A DNA stretch of 38,456 nucleotides from Nocardiopsis sp. MG754419 (GTDB lineage Bacteria > Actinomycetota > Actinomycetes > Streptosporangiales > Streptosporangiaceae). Made by a program: the position numbers and the translations under genes. Every line of letters starts with the position of its first letter. Positions within the stretch are counted from its first letter, which is position 1. The DNA is taken from positions 1-38,456 of the forward strand of contig NZ_QOCZ01000072.1 of the NCBI RefSeq assembly GCF_018207095.1, read 5' to 3'. Of the stretch, positions 1-8,220 are shown piece by piece. Under the pieces are notes generated by a model. That model was not told where the DNA came from. It made no database searches and worked only from the letters and a program-made list of their open reading frames with translations.

Positions 1-2829
1 GCGCACCCGGTCGACGTGGTCGAGCCCGTTGATCCGGCGGATGAACTCGATGTTGTCGGGGTTCCAGGGCGCGTCGTCGCGCACGCCGGTCGCGTAGCGG
101 GCGATGGCCTCGTGGATGGACGGGTCGTCGTAGGACATGGGCAGGCGCAGGGTGCGGCTGGGCACCCGCAGCCGTGAGGTGGGCGGTAGCTCCGCCTCGA
201 TCTCCTGGAGCAGGTCCAGGAGTGTCCGCAGGGGCAGCACGTCCGGGTCGATGTGCAGGTGCAGGGAGCGCACCCCGGGGGTCGTGTCGACGATCCCGGC
301 GGGCGCGTGGCGGTCCAGGGCCGCCATGAGGGCGTGGACGCGCATGCGCGACCCCAGGTCGAGCACCATCGGCCCGTACTCGACGAGGAGGTTGTCGTGC
401 CCGCTGCGCCGATAGGTGACCTCGGGGGTGCCCTCACCGGCGGGGATCCGCGCGAGCACCCCGTCGTCGCCGTCGCTCCCGGTGACCCGCAGCAGGGGCG
501 CGGCGGTGGGTGTGGCGTGCATCTTCTCCGCGGCGGCCTCGGTCACCGGATGGAACCGGACGGTGTCGCCGGGGCGCAGCTGACCCACCTTCCAGCGGGC
601 GCCGGTGACCACGGTGACCGGGCAGACGAACCCGCCCAGGCTCGGTCCGTCCGGGCCGAGGAGGACGGGGGTGTCACCGGAGAGGTTGACCGCGCCGATC
701 GAGTACGCGGTGTCGTGCACGTTCGAGGGGTGCAGCCCCGCCTGGCCGCCGTCGGCGCGCGCCCAGGACTGTTTGGGCCCGGACAGGCGCACCCCGTTGC
801 GGGCGGACTGGGGGTGGACCCGCCAGTCGGTGGCGTAGAAGTCGGCGAGGCCCTCGCGGGTGAGGAACTCGGGGGCGGCGTGCGGCCCCTCGGACACCTC
901 GATGTCCCAGTGGGCGCCCTCGCCGCCCTCCGTGGACCGGGAACGTGCGGGGTCGTCGAAGTCGGGGCGGTCCCGCTCGGGGACCGGAGCGGGCTCCGCG
1001 GCGTCCGCCGGGACCGGGGCCGCGCGGAGCACGTCGCCCGGGCGCAGGGCGCGGCCGGCGTGGCCACCGTACTCCCCGGCGGTGAACGTGGACGTGCTCC
1101 CCAGGTACGCGGGGACGTCCAGGCCGCCGCGGACCAGGACGTAGGTGCGCATGCCCGGGCCGCGGGCCGGCCCCACGTCCAGCACGGCCCCGGCCGGGAC
1201 CTCCACGGGCGCCCAGGAGGCGCTCGGGACACCGTCCACGGTGACGTCGGCGGGCGCCCCGGTGACGCACACGGTGGTGGCGTGGGTGAAACGCAGCGCC
1301 GGACCCTCCATGGTGCATTCCAGGCCGGGGGCGCCCTCGGGGTTGCCCAGGGCGCGGTTGCCCAGGCGCAGGGACAGGTCGTCCATGGCGCCCGAGGGGG
1401 GTACGCCCACCTGCCAGTAACCGGTCCGTCCGGGGAAGTCCTGGACGGTGGTGAGGGTTCCGCCCCGTTCCACCTCGATGCGGGGCTCGGGGTCGCCGAC
1501 GGTGCCGCAGGTGGCGGTGGTGTGCTCCACGGCGCGCACCCGGGGGTGGTCGGCGAGGGCGCGCAGCGCCCCCAGGTTGGTCTGCACCCCGTCGACGCGC
1601 ACCCGCGCCAACGCGCGGCCGAGGCGGTCGAGGGCGTCGGTGCGGTCGTCGCCGCGCACGATCACCTTGGCCAGCATCGGGTCGTAGTCGCTGGTGACCC
1701 GTTGCCCGGTCTCCACCCACCCGTCCACCCGCACGTCGGAGGGGAACTCCACCCGTGTGAGCAGACCGGAACTGGGCCGGAAGTCGTGGGCGGGGTCCTC
1801 GGCGTACACACGCGCCTCGACGGCGTGTCCGGTACGGTCCGGGCCCTGCGGAGGAACGTCGGCGAGCACGTCCTCGCCACGGGCCAGCCGCAGCATCCAG
1901 GCCACCAGGTCCACCCCGGTGATCGCCTCGGTGACCGGGTGTTCCACCTGCAGACGAGTGTTGACCTCCAAGAAGGAGGCCTCACCGCGCTCGACGTCGT
2001 AGACGAACTCCACCGTGCCGGCGCTGCGGTAGGACACGCCCGCGCACAGTTCGCGGGCGGTGCGGTGCAGTTCGGCGCGCAGGTCCTCGGGCAGGTCCGG
2101 CGCGGGGGCCTCCTCCACGACCTTCTGGTTGCGGCGCTGGAGCGAGCAGTCGCGGTCCCCGAGGGTCACCACCTTCCCGTGGCCGTCCCCGAAGACCTGC
2201 ACCTCCACGTGGCGGGCACGGGAGACGAAGCGTTCGACGAACACGCCGCCCCCGCCGAAGTGGGTCCGCGCCATCCGGGAGACCTGGTCGAACGCGGCGC
2301 GCAGGGCCGTCTCGTCGGCGCACGGGAGGAGCCCGATCCCACCGCCGCCGGAGGTGGACTTGAGGATCACCGGGTAGCCGATGCGCGCGGCCGCGACCAC
2401 CGCGGCGTCGGCGTCGGGCAGGGTCTCGCTGCCGGCGACCATGGGCAGCCCGGCGGCGGCAGCGGCCTTGCGGGCGGTGTGCTTGTCGCCGAACTCCTCC
2501 AGGTGGCGCGGCGCGGGTCCGACGAACACCCGCCCCGCGGCCTCGACGGCGTGGGCGAACTCCGCGCTCTCGGATAGGAACCCGTAGCCCGGGTGGACCG
2601 CCCCGGCGTCGGTCTCCCGCGCGGCGGCCAGGACGCGGTCGACGTCGAGGTAGCTCTCGGCTGCGGGCGCCGGCCCGAGGCGGACGGCCTCGTCGGCCAT
2701 CCGGGTGTGGGCGGCGCCCGCGTCGGCGTCGGAGTAGACCGCGATGGTGCGCAGGCCGAGTTCGCGGGCGGAGCGGATGATGCGGCAGGCGATCTCGCCT
2801 CGGTTGGCGACGAGCACGGAGTCGAACAC
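1..2829 (-). CDS. Urea carboxylase-type biotin-dependent carboxylase, C-terminus cut by window edge
   Basis: Cytoplasmic biotin enzyme of the urea (or guanidine) carboxylase family, which uses ATP and bicarbonate to carboxylate an amide nitrogen; an allophanate hydrolase normally completes the pathway. The start is GTG 2829 (MFDSVLVANRGEIACR), with a GAGGGAGAG ribosome site just upstream; 943 codons are visible and the frame stays open to base 1. Biotin carboxylase occupies about residues 1-450 (TSGGGGIGL loop, HVEVQVFGD, NTRLQVEHPVTE). A KipA/PxpC-like carboxyltransferase half follows from about 455 (FPGRTGYWQVGVPPSGAMD), then a KipI/PxpB-like half from about 800 (LLVEYGPMVLDL). The usual C-terminal biotinyl domain must lie outside the window. 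This domain order excludes acetyl- or propionyl-CoA carboxylase and separate 5-oxoprolinase subunits. A GntR regulator ends 59 bases upstream on the same strand, so co-transcription is likely. Urea versus guanidine is not settled by what is visible. Confidence 0.9.
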   Translation of the reverse strand, partial: MFDSVLVANRGEIACRIIRSARELGLRTIAVYSDADAGAAHTRMADEAVRLGPAPAAESYLDVDRVLAAARETDAGAVHPGYGFLSESAEFAHAVEAAGRVFVGPAPRHLEEFGDKHTARKAAAAAGLPMVAGSETLPDADAAVVAAARIGYPVILKSTSGGGGIGLLPCADETALRAAFDQVSRMARTHFGGGGVFVERFVSRARHVEVQVFGDGHGKVVTLGDRDCSLQRRNQKVVEEAPAPDLPEDLRAELHRTARELCAGVSYRSAGTVEFVYDVERGEASFLEVNTRLQVEHPVTEAITGVDLVAWMLRLARGEDVLADVPPQGPDRTGHAVEARVYAEDPAHDFRPSSGLLTRVEFPSDVRVDGWVETGQRVTSDYDPMLAKVIVRGDDRTDALDRLGRALARVRVDGVQTNLGALRALADHPRVRAVEHTTATCGTVGDPEPRIEVERGGTLTTVQDFPGRTGYWQVGVPPSGAMDDLSLRLGNRALGNPEGAPGLECTMEGPALRFTHATTVCVTGAPADVTVDGVPSASWAPVEVPAGAVLDVGPARGPGMRTYVLVRGGLDVPAYLGSTSTFTAGEYGGHAGRALRPGDVLRAAPVPADAAEPAPVPERDRPDFDDPARSRSTEGGEGAHWDIEVSEGPHAAPEFLTREGLADFYATDWRVHPQSARNGVRLSGPKQSWARADGGQAGLHPSNVHDTAYSIGAVNLSGDTPVLLGPDGPSLGGFVCPVTVVTGARWKVGQLRPGDTVRFHPVTEAAAEKMHATPTAAPLLRVTGSDGDDGVLARIPAGEGTPEVTYRRSGHDNLLVEYGPMVLDLGSRMRVHALMAALDRHAPAGIVDTTPGVRSLHLHIDPDVLPLRTLLDLLQEIEAELPPTSRLRVPSRTLRLPMSYDDPSIHEAIARYATGVRDDAPWNPDNIEFIRRINGLDHVDRVR

Positions 2830-2888
2830 GGGGCTCTCCCTCGGATGTGGGGCTGCGGGTGTCGGAGATCGGGGTCGCCGAGCGAGGT

Positions 2889-3620
2889 TCAGGGGCCGGT
2901 GTGCAACGCCATCCGGGTCAGGGCGCGCTGGGCGCGTTCCAGGACGACCTCCATGGACGCGCCGACGTGGTCGTGCAGGGCGCGGTGGGCGGCGTCGAGT
3001 TCGTCGGCGAGGAGGTGCTCGACGATCCCGATGTGCTCGTCGATGGTGGAGGTGATCCGGTCCTCGGTGAGGAAGTCGTACATGCGCACGCGGCGGATGC
3101 GCTGGTTGACCGAGACGAGGGACTCGGTGAGGGCGCCGTTGCCGGAGGCCCGGGACAGGGCGGCGTGGAACTCCTCGTCCAGGAGCACGAAGGAGGGGTC
3201 GGGGGCGGGGGGCTCGGCGCGCAACTTCTCCCAGCGCTCCCGCTCGGCGACGAGGACGGCGGGGTCGTGCCGGACGCCGGGGTCCTCGATGGCGCGGGCG
3301 ATGCCGCGCAGTTCCAGGGTGACCCGCAGTTCGTAGAGGTCGCGGAGTTCGGGCAGGTTCGGGACGGTGACGTAGAAACCCTGGTCACGGCGTTCGACGA
3401 GCCCGTCCGAGTGCAACCGGGCCAGGGCCTCGCGGACCGGGGTGCGGGACACCCCGAAGAGCGCGGCCAACCGCACCTCGCCCAGGCGGGTGTGCGGCGT
3501 GACGCGGCCGCTCAGGACCTCTTCACGCATCAGGGCGTAGACCCGGTCACGGCGGGAGACCGCGGTGCCCCCGACGTCTCCGGCGGCCGGGCCGGGCCGT
3601 GTATACAGCGGTGTGTCCAT
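2889..3620 (-). CDS. GntR-family transcriptional regulator with FCD ligand domain
   Basis: DNA-binding repressor or activator of the FadR/VanR branch of GntR, 243 residues. The N-terminal winged helix-turn-helix covers about residues 25-90 (VYALMREEVLSGRV, then VSRTPVREALARL with wing GLVERRDQGFYVT). An all-helical FCD domain follows from about 97 to the end (LYELRVTLELRGIARAIED; LDEEFHAALSRASGN). FCD domains typically bind small carboxylates through a metal site. The gene lies between the DASS transporter and the urea-carboxylase-type enzyme, all on the minus strand, and probably controls one or both. The start is uncertain: ATG 3620 lacks a clear ribosome site. A TGTATACA palindrome (3600-3607) lies inside the first codons and could be an autoregulatory operator if translation begins later. 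Confidence 0.9.
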   Translation of the reverse strand: MDTPLYTRPGPAAGDVGGTAVSRRDRVYALMREEVLSGRVTPHTRLGEVRLAALFGVSRTPVREALARLHSDGLVERRDQGFYVTVPNLPELRDLYELRVTLELRGIARAIEDPGVRHDPAVLVAERERWEKLRAEPPAPDPSFVLLDEEFHAALSRASGNGALTESLVSVNQRIRRVRMYDFLTEDRITSTIDEHIGIVEHLLADELDAAHRALHDHVGASMEVVLERAQRALTRMALHTGP

Positions 3621-3642
3621 GGCCCACGACGCTAGGAAGCCC

Positions 3643-3702
3643 GTGTTTCACGGGCCCTGTCGTCGGGTGAAGCCTGTGTTTCCCCGTGTTTCCGCCTGTT
3701 TC
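3643..3702. promoter_or_regulatory. Repeated GTTTC/GAAAC half-sites upstream of the GntR gene
   Basis: GTTTC occurs at 3645, 3678, 3688 and 3698; the last three have an exact 10-base period, roughly one helical turn. On the coding strand of the downstream genes these read GAAAC. A short hairpin CCCGTG-TTT-CACGGG overlaps the first copy (3640-3654). The block lies 23-82 bases upstream of the GntR start, where a promoter would be. GAAAC resembles half of the nitrogen regulator GlnR box, but the known box has a different alternation and spacing, so the factor is unknown. Confidence 0.4.
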
Positions 3703-3837
3703 GCGCCCCGGTGCGCCCGGTCGTACCCCTGTGGGGCCGGTGGGTTCCGATGGGTCCGGTGCCGGGAGAGGGACCCGGTCCGCATTCGGGCGCGCGGGGG
3801 GTTGGGCGCGGAGTCCGGGCACGGGGTCCGGACACGA

Positions 3838-3937
3838 GAAGGGGCGCCCCTTCGGCCCGTCGGACGGAAGACGGAACCGGAAGGGACGCCCTTCGGAGGG
3901 CCGGATGGTGATCGGGAGTGGGAGTGGCACCATCCGG
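3838..3937. repeat. Cluster of three short inverted repeats
   Basis: There are three hairpins in 100 bases: a perfect 16-base palindrome GAAGGGGCGCCCCTTC (3838-3853), GAAGGG-ACG-CCCTTC (3882-3896), and CCGGATGGTG pairing with CACCATCCGG (3901-3910 with 3928-3937). They follow the terminator of the DASS gene and could form a multi-hairpin 3' structure. The block has no convincing reading frame. Confidence 0.5.
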
Positions 3938-3941
3938 GGAG

Positions 3942-3971
3942 GGACCGCCCGCTCTCTACTTCGGGCGGTCC
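3942..3971 (-). terminator. Terminator hairpin of the DASS transporter gene
   Basis: A perfect 10-bp stem (GGACCGCCCG at 3942-3951 with CGGGCGGTCC at 3962-3971) and a 10-base loop begin 10 bases beyond the DASS stop codon. There is no T tract, as is common in high-GC actinomycetes. Confidence 0.7.
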
Positions 3972-3981
3972 GGGTGTGGCT

Positions 3982-5556
3982 CTACCAGACGTTCACGCCG
4001 AGGGCCCAGCTGAACAGGCCGTACATCGAGAACATGATCATGAACAGGGCCGCGAAGTTGAACCACAGACCCGCGCGGAGCATCTCGGTGATCTTCACGT
4101 AGCCCGAGCCGAAGGCGATGGCGTTCGGCGGGGTGGCGACCGGGAGCATGAAGGACATCGAGGAGGCCAGGACCGCCGGGATGACCAGGGCCAGGACGTC
4201 GACGCCCATGCCGACCGCCACACCGCCCATGATGGGCAGGAAGGTGGCAGCGGTGGCGGTGTTACTGGTGAGCTCGGTGAGGCAGAGGACCAGCACGGTG
4301 ACGGCCAGGATGAGCGCCCACATGGGGACACCCTCCAGGATGGAGACACGTCCGCCGATCCAGGTGCTCAGGCCGCTGGAGGTGAACTGGCTGGAGATCG
4401 CGATACCGCCACCGAACAGCAGCAGGATGCCCCAGGGCAGCTTGAGGGCGGCGTCCCAGTCGAGCAGACGGTTGTTCTTGTCCACCGGGATGATGAACAG
4501 CAGGACACCGACGATCATGGCGACCATGGCGTCGGAGACGCTGCCGATCCACGGGAAGAGCGACGCGAAGGCGTCGTTCTTGGCCAGCATGGGGGCGGCG
4601 ATCCAGGAGAAGGCGGCGAAGCCGAAGACGAGCAGCACGAGCTTCTCGGCGCGCTTCATCGGGCCCATCTTGCCCAGCTCGGAGCGGATGAGCTCCTGGG
4701 CGCCCTCGATGCGCTTGACCTTGGGCGGGTACACGATCTTGGCCAACAGCACCCAGGCGATGACCAGGAAGATCATGGCCAGCGGAACACCGGCGACCAT
4801 CCACTCGCCGAAACCGATGTGGATGTCGTGGTTCTCGGCCAGGTAGCCGACCATCAGGACGTTGGGCGGGGTGCTGATGAGGGTGGAGACCGAACCGATG
4901 GAGGCCGAGTAGGCGATCGCCAGCATCAGGGCGGTGGCGAAGTTGGCGTCGGTCTTGCCGTCGCGCAGCTGGGTGACCAGACCGATGACCGACAGGCCGA
5001 CCGGCAGCATCATGACGGCGACGGCGGTGTTGGACACCCACATGCCGATGACGAAGGTGGCGGCCATGAAGCCGGCGATGAGGCCGACGGTGTTGGAGCC
5101 GACCTTGGAGACGATCAGCAGCGCGATGCGACGGTGCAGGTCCCACTTCTGCATGGCCAGCGCCAGCATGAAGCCGCCCATGAACAGGAAGATGACGTCC
5201 GAGCCGTAGGACGAGGAAACGTCCCCGACCTCGACGTTGTCGATGAGCAGCGGGAAGAGCACCAGCGGGAGCAACGAGGTCGCCGGGATCGGGATGGGCT
5301 CGGTGGCCCACCAGATCGCGATCCACGCGGTGATCGCCGCGACGACGGATCCGTTGACGGACATGACCGTCTCGGTCTCGCCGTCACCGAGCGGCAGCGG
5401 CATCTCCGGCATGACCAGGAAGATGATCAGACCGACGAGTGGTCCTGCCACGAAGCCGATCACACGGGAACGCGTGGTGCGCTCACCGGGGGTACCGCGC
5501 TTCTTCTCGTTATCGGGCTCGGCGCCCGACCCCTTGTTGGCGGTGTCCATCGCCAT
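3982..5556 (-). CDS. DASS/SLC13-family sodium:anion (carboxylate) symporter
   Basis: Inner-membrane secondary transporter of 524 residues. The family imports dicarboxylates, citrate, sulfate or related anions with sodium. About 30 hydrophilic residues precede 11-12 predicted membrane segments. The two family repeats each carry the SNT signature: VSNTAVAVMMLPVG near residue 172 and LTSNTATAATFLPI near 431, plus the proline-rich PIPATSLLPLVLFPLL early segment. The start is ATG 5556, with AGGAGG nine bases upstream. It is divergent from a TAXI binding protein and upstream of a GntR regulator, and a two-component pair lies beyond the TAXI gene. That context suggests ligand-controlled carboxylate uptake; the substrate cannot be read from the sequence. 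Confidence 0.92.
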   Translation of the reverse strand: MAMDTANKGSGAEPDNEKKRGTPGERTTRSRVIGFVAGPLVGLIIFLVMPEMPLPLGDGETETVMSVNGSVVAAITAWIAIWWATEPIPIPATSLLPLVLFPLLIDNVEVGDVSSSYGSDVIFLFMGGFMLALAMQKWDLHRRIALLIVSKVGSNTVGLIAGFMAATFVIGMWVSNTAVAVMMLPVGLSVIGLVTQLRDGKTDANFATALMLAIAYSASIGSVSTLISTPPNVLMVGYLAENHDIHIGFGEWMVAGVPLAMIFLVIAWVLLAKIVYPPKVKRIEGAQELIRSELGKMGPMKRAEKLVLLVFGFAAFSWIAAPMLAKNDAFASLFPWIGSVSDAMVAMIVGVLLFIIPVDKNNRLLDWDAALKLPWGILLLFGGGIAISSQFTSSGLSTWIGGRVSILEGVPMWALILAVTVLVLCLTELTSNTATAATFLPIMGGVAVGMGVDVLALVIPAVLASSMSFMLPVATPPNAIAFGSGYVKITEMLRAGLWFNFAALFMIMFSMYGLFSWALGVNVW

Positions 5557-5681
5557 GGTGGTCGTCCTCCTGATCGTCTGGGGGATACCGGCCGGTGGGC
5601 CGTGCCCGCCCCGTGGGCGACCGTGGTGTTTCCACCCGGTTGCTCACGGGTTACTTCCAATAGAGCGATGGTGAGTACGTA

Positions 5682-5791
5682 TGGGTAATGTGTGCAACGC
5701 AACTACCCAAGACTTGGGATTCCTCTGACATTGGGCCACGCTGGGTATGTGTCCTGGGGCACATCGTGACTCTTGGTGGTCGTGGACCACG
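5682..5791. promoter_or_regulatory. Candidate operator repeats between the DASS and TAXI genes
   Basis: TGGGTA occurs as a direct repeat at 5682 and 5742, exactly 60 bases apart, in similar contexts (TGGGTAATGTG and TGGGTATGTG). Its complement TACCCA at 5704-5709 makes an inverted pair with the first copy. A further dyad GTGGTC-GTG-GACCAC lies at 5776-5790, with CGTGGACCACG inside it, next to the TAXI promoter. These are plausible sites for the nearby response regulator or GntR protein. Confidence 0.4.
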
Positions 5792-5808
5792 TCCACGCAC
5801 ATGCTGTC

Positions 5809-5821
5809 TAAGCTGCGTCTA
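5809..5821 (+). promoter_or_regulatory. Leaderless promoter of the TAXI gene
   Basis: TAAGCT (5809-5814, TANNNT type) ends seven bases before ATG 5821, and no Shine-Dalgarno is visible. The transcript probably starts at the A of the start codon. Confidence 0.45.
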
Positions 5822-6780
5822 TGCGACGGGAGAGAGTGACGGGGACACTGAGCCGACGGCAGGCCATCCTCGGGTTGACCGGAGCCGCGTCACTGGTGGC
5901 GGTGAGCGGTTGCACACCCGACCCCGCACCGGAACTGCGTGAGCTCGTGGTGGCGACGGGGCCTCCCGGGGCGGTGTACCGGGAGATCGGCGGACAGCTC
6001 GCCCTCCTCCTGGACGAGCGCGTCCCGCACACCGAGGTGATCCCCATCGAGACCCGGGCCTCGCACGACAACCTCTACCTGTTGGAGGACGGCACCGCCC
6101 ACCTCGGACTCGCCAACCTCGACTCCGTCCTGGCCACCGAGATCGAGGCCGAGGCCCTGATCAGCGCCGTGGGGCGGCTCTACGACAGCTTCGTCCACCT
6201 GGTGGTCCCCTACGACTCACCGGTGGACTCGCTCGCCGACCTGGAGGGGCTGCGGGTGTCCCTGGGCGCGGTGAACTCCGGCACCGAGTTCACCGCCGAG
6301 CAGATCCTCGACGTCACCGGGGTGCGCTTCGAGGAGATCCGGCTCGACCAGGCGGACTCCGCCGAGGCCCTCGACGCCGGACGCATCGACGCGATGTTCT
6401 CCCTGACGGGGCTCCCCACGCCCGCCATCGCCGACCTCGCCGAGGAACGCCCCCTGCGCCTGGTCGACCTGTCCGACACCGCCGACACGATGGTCAAGGT
6501 ATACCCGGAGGCCTACTTCCCGGCGACCATCCCCGCGACCACCTACAGCGGGATCCCGGCCTGTCCCACCATGTCCATCCCCAACCTGCTGCTGTGCCGC
6601 CAGGACCTACCCGAGGAGCTCGTGCGCCAGGTCACCGCGGCGGTCTACACCGGGGCCGCGCACCTGGCCGAACAGCGCCCCGAGGCCGCCCAGATCAACG
6701 TGCGCACCGGGATCTCCACCGGCATCGTGCCCCTGCACCCCGGGGCCGAGCAGTGGTACCGGGAGAACAAACCGGCGTGA
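5821..6780 (+). CDS. TAXI-family solute-binding lipoprotein (orphan TRAP-type receptor)
   Basis: Extracytoplasmic ligand-binding protein of the TRAP-associated extracytoplasmic immunogenic (TAXI) family, 319 residues. The leader SRRQAILGLTGAASLVAVSGC combines a twin-arginine start (residues 12-13) with a lipobox, giving lipidation at Cys31. The mature part begins LVVATGPPGAVYREIGGQLA, the usual opening of the family, and continues through LGAVNSGTEFTAEQIL and PAYFPATIPATTY-like elements. No TRAP membrane subunits (DctQ/DctM or fused) are nearby. It is divergent from the DASS symporter and convergent, with a 9-base gap, to the histidine kinase. It may therefore serve the kinase as a ligand sensor, or deliver substrate to the symporter. 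Family assignment is firm; the partner is inferred. Confidence 0.85.
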   Translation: MRRERVTGTLSRRQAILGLTGAASLVAVSGCTPDPAPELRELVVATGPPGAVYREIGGQLALLLDERVPHTEVIPIETRASHDNLYLLEDGTAHLGLANLDSVLATEIEAEALISAVGRLYDSFVHLVVPYDSPVDSLADLEGLRVSLGAVNSGTEFTAEQILDVTGVRFEEIRLDQADSAEALDAGRIDAMFSLTGLPTPAIADLAEERPLRLVDLSDTADTMVKVYPEAYFPATIPATTYSGIPACPTMSIPNLLLCRQDLPEELVRQVTAAVYTGAAHLAEQRPEAAQINVRTGISTGIVPLHPGAEQWYRENKPA

Positions 6781-6789
6781 GCGGTACCC

Positions 6790-8217
6790 CTACAGGCGGG
6801 GCGCGACGTCCTCGACCGGCTCCTCCGGCGCCTCGGCGGGCGGCAGGGTGATGATCACCCCGAACCCCCGGTGTTCCTCGTCGGCCAGACCGTCGCCGAG
6901 GGTGAGCCGACCGCCGGCCTCCCGGACGAGGTCGGCGGCGATCGCCAGACCCAGCCCCGTGCCCTCGGTGTTCTGGTGTCGGGGCGACCGCCAGAACCGG
7001 TCCAGGGCGGCCTCCCGCTCGTCCTCCGGCAGTCCCGCGCCGTTGTCGAGCACACCGATCCGGACCTCGGCGCCGTCCTCGGCACGGATCTCGATCCGGG
7101 TCCCCCCGGACAGGCGCATGGCGTTGCTGAACAGTTCGTCGAGGATGCTGCCCAGGCCGCCCGCCGGCGCGTGGGCCCACACCTGGTCGGGCAGGTCCGT
7201 GGTGACCTCGATGCCGCGTGACTGGCCCAGGGCCCGCCAGCGGGCCACCCGGGTCTCGACCAGGGCCGTCACGTCCACCGCCTCGGTGCCCGTGACGCTC
7301 TCCAGTCGGGTGGCCGCCAGCAGCGAGTTCAGCATCCGGTGCATCACCGTGGCCTCGTCGATCGCCACTTCGTGCGCCTCGCGAGCGTCCTCCCCCTTCA
7401 GGTAGGGCCCCAGGTTCTCCACCGACAACCGCAGGCTCGCCAGGGGGTTGCGGAGCTGGTGCGAGGCCTCGGAGACGAACGCGCGCTGCCGTTCCAGGGC
7501 GCGGCGCACGACGTCGACCATGGTGTTGAAGGAGTCGGTGAGCCGACGCAGCTCCGGCGGTCCGCTCTCGGCGTCCACGTGCACGTCCAGGTCACCGGCG
7601 GTCACCGAGGTGGTCGCGTCGTCCAGCCGCCGGATCGGCTGGAGCACCCACCGGGACAGCGGCAGCGACGCCGTCACCAACAGGGCCAGCGGGACCAGGC
7701 TGATCAGGGCCATCCATCCCCAGGCGGCGAGGATGTCCGCCCCCAGGCGCTGCGTGGAGGACACCAGGACCACCGCGCCCGCCACCTCGCTGTCCCGACC
7801 GATGGGCTCGGCGACCACCATCGGGTCGGAGTTCCAGGGCCACACGGTGGTGGGCGGTTCCGGGCGCTCCCCCGCGAGCGCGGCGATGATCCCCGCCTCC
7901 ATGTCGACGTCGTCCACCAGGGACCGCATCCGGTCCAGGTCGCCCGACCCGGACACCACCTCTCCGTCCGGGGCCACCACCACCGCCGGGATCCCGTACA
8001 GCTGCTCGTAGCGGGCCATCTCCTGGGCGAGCGCGTTGCCGCGGTCGACCTCCAGGGCGGTGCGCGCCAACGAGGCGAACCGGCCCGCGTCACCCAGGCG
8101 GTCGACGTACACCTGCTGTGTCTCCTGCTGGGCGATGACCGCCGCCAGGGGGGCGAACACCGCCCCGACCAGCACGAACGCCACCGGCAACAGGATCGTC
8201 AGAAGTCGGCGGAGCAC
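6790..8217 (-). CDS. Membrane sensor histidine kinase
   Basis: Transmembrane kinase of 475 residues that should phosphorylate the response regulator encoded three bases upstream. TM1 is about residues 5-29, an extracytoplasmic sensor domain of about 135 residues follows (VVVAPDGEVVSGSGDLDRM; VVAEPIGRDSEVAGAVVLV), and TM2 is about 167-188. HAMP runs 190-243. The HisKA H-box SEASHQLRNPLASLRL has phospho-acceptor His253. The HATPase domain shows the N box (FSNAMRLS), DNGAGLPEDE, FWRS and GTGLGLAIA. The two-TM layout with a mid-sized outer domain fits a TctE/QseC-like carboxylate or envelope sensor. Its gene is convergent with the TAXI gene, separated by only 9 bases. Confidence 0.93.
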   Translation of the reverse strand: MLRRLLTILLPVAFVLVGAVFAPLAAVIAQQETQQVYVDRLGDAGRFASLARTALEVDRGNALAQEMARYEQLYGIPAVVVAPDGEVVSGSGDLDRMRSLVDDVDMEAGIIAALAGERPEPPTTVWPWNSDPMVVAEPIGRDSEVAGAVVLVSSTQRLGADILAAWGWMALISLVPLALLVTASLPLSRWVLQPIRRLDDATTSVTAGDLDVHVDAESGPPELRRLTDSFNTMVDVVRRALERQRAFVSEASHQLRNPLASLRLSVENLGPYLKGEDAREAHEVAIDEATVMHRMLNSLLAATRLESVTGTEAVDVTALVETRVARWRALGQSRGIEVTTDLPDQVWAHAPAGGLGSILDELFSNAMRLSGGTRIEIRAEDGAEVRIGVLDNGAGLPEDEREAALDRFWRSPRHQNTEGTGLGLAIAADLVREAGGRLTLGDGLADEEHRGFGVIITLPPAEAPEEPVEDVAPRL

Positions 8218-8220
8218 CGG

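Noticed and set aside
253..2577. 774-codon plus-strand open frame
   Set aside because: Exactly antisense to the carboxylase; Gly/Val/His-rich and without domains, a product of GC3 bias.
3565..5688. 707-codon plus-strand open frame
   Set aside because: Asp/His/Gly/Gln-rich antisense of the DASS symporter, no recognisable fold.
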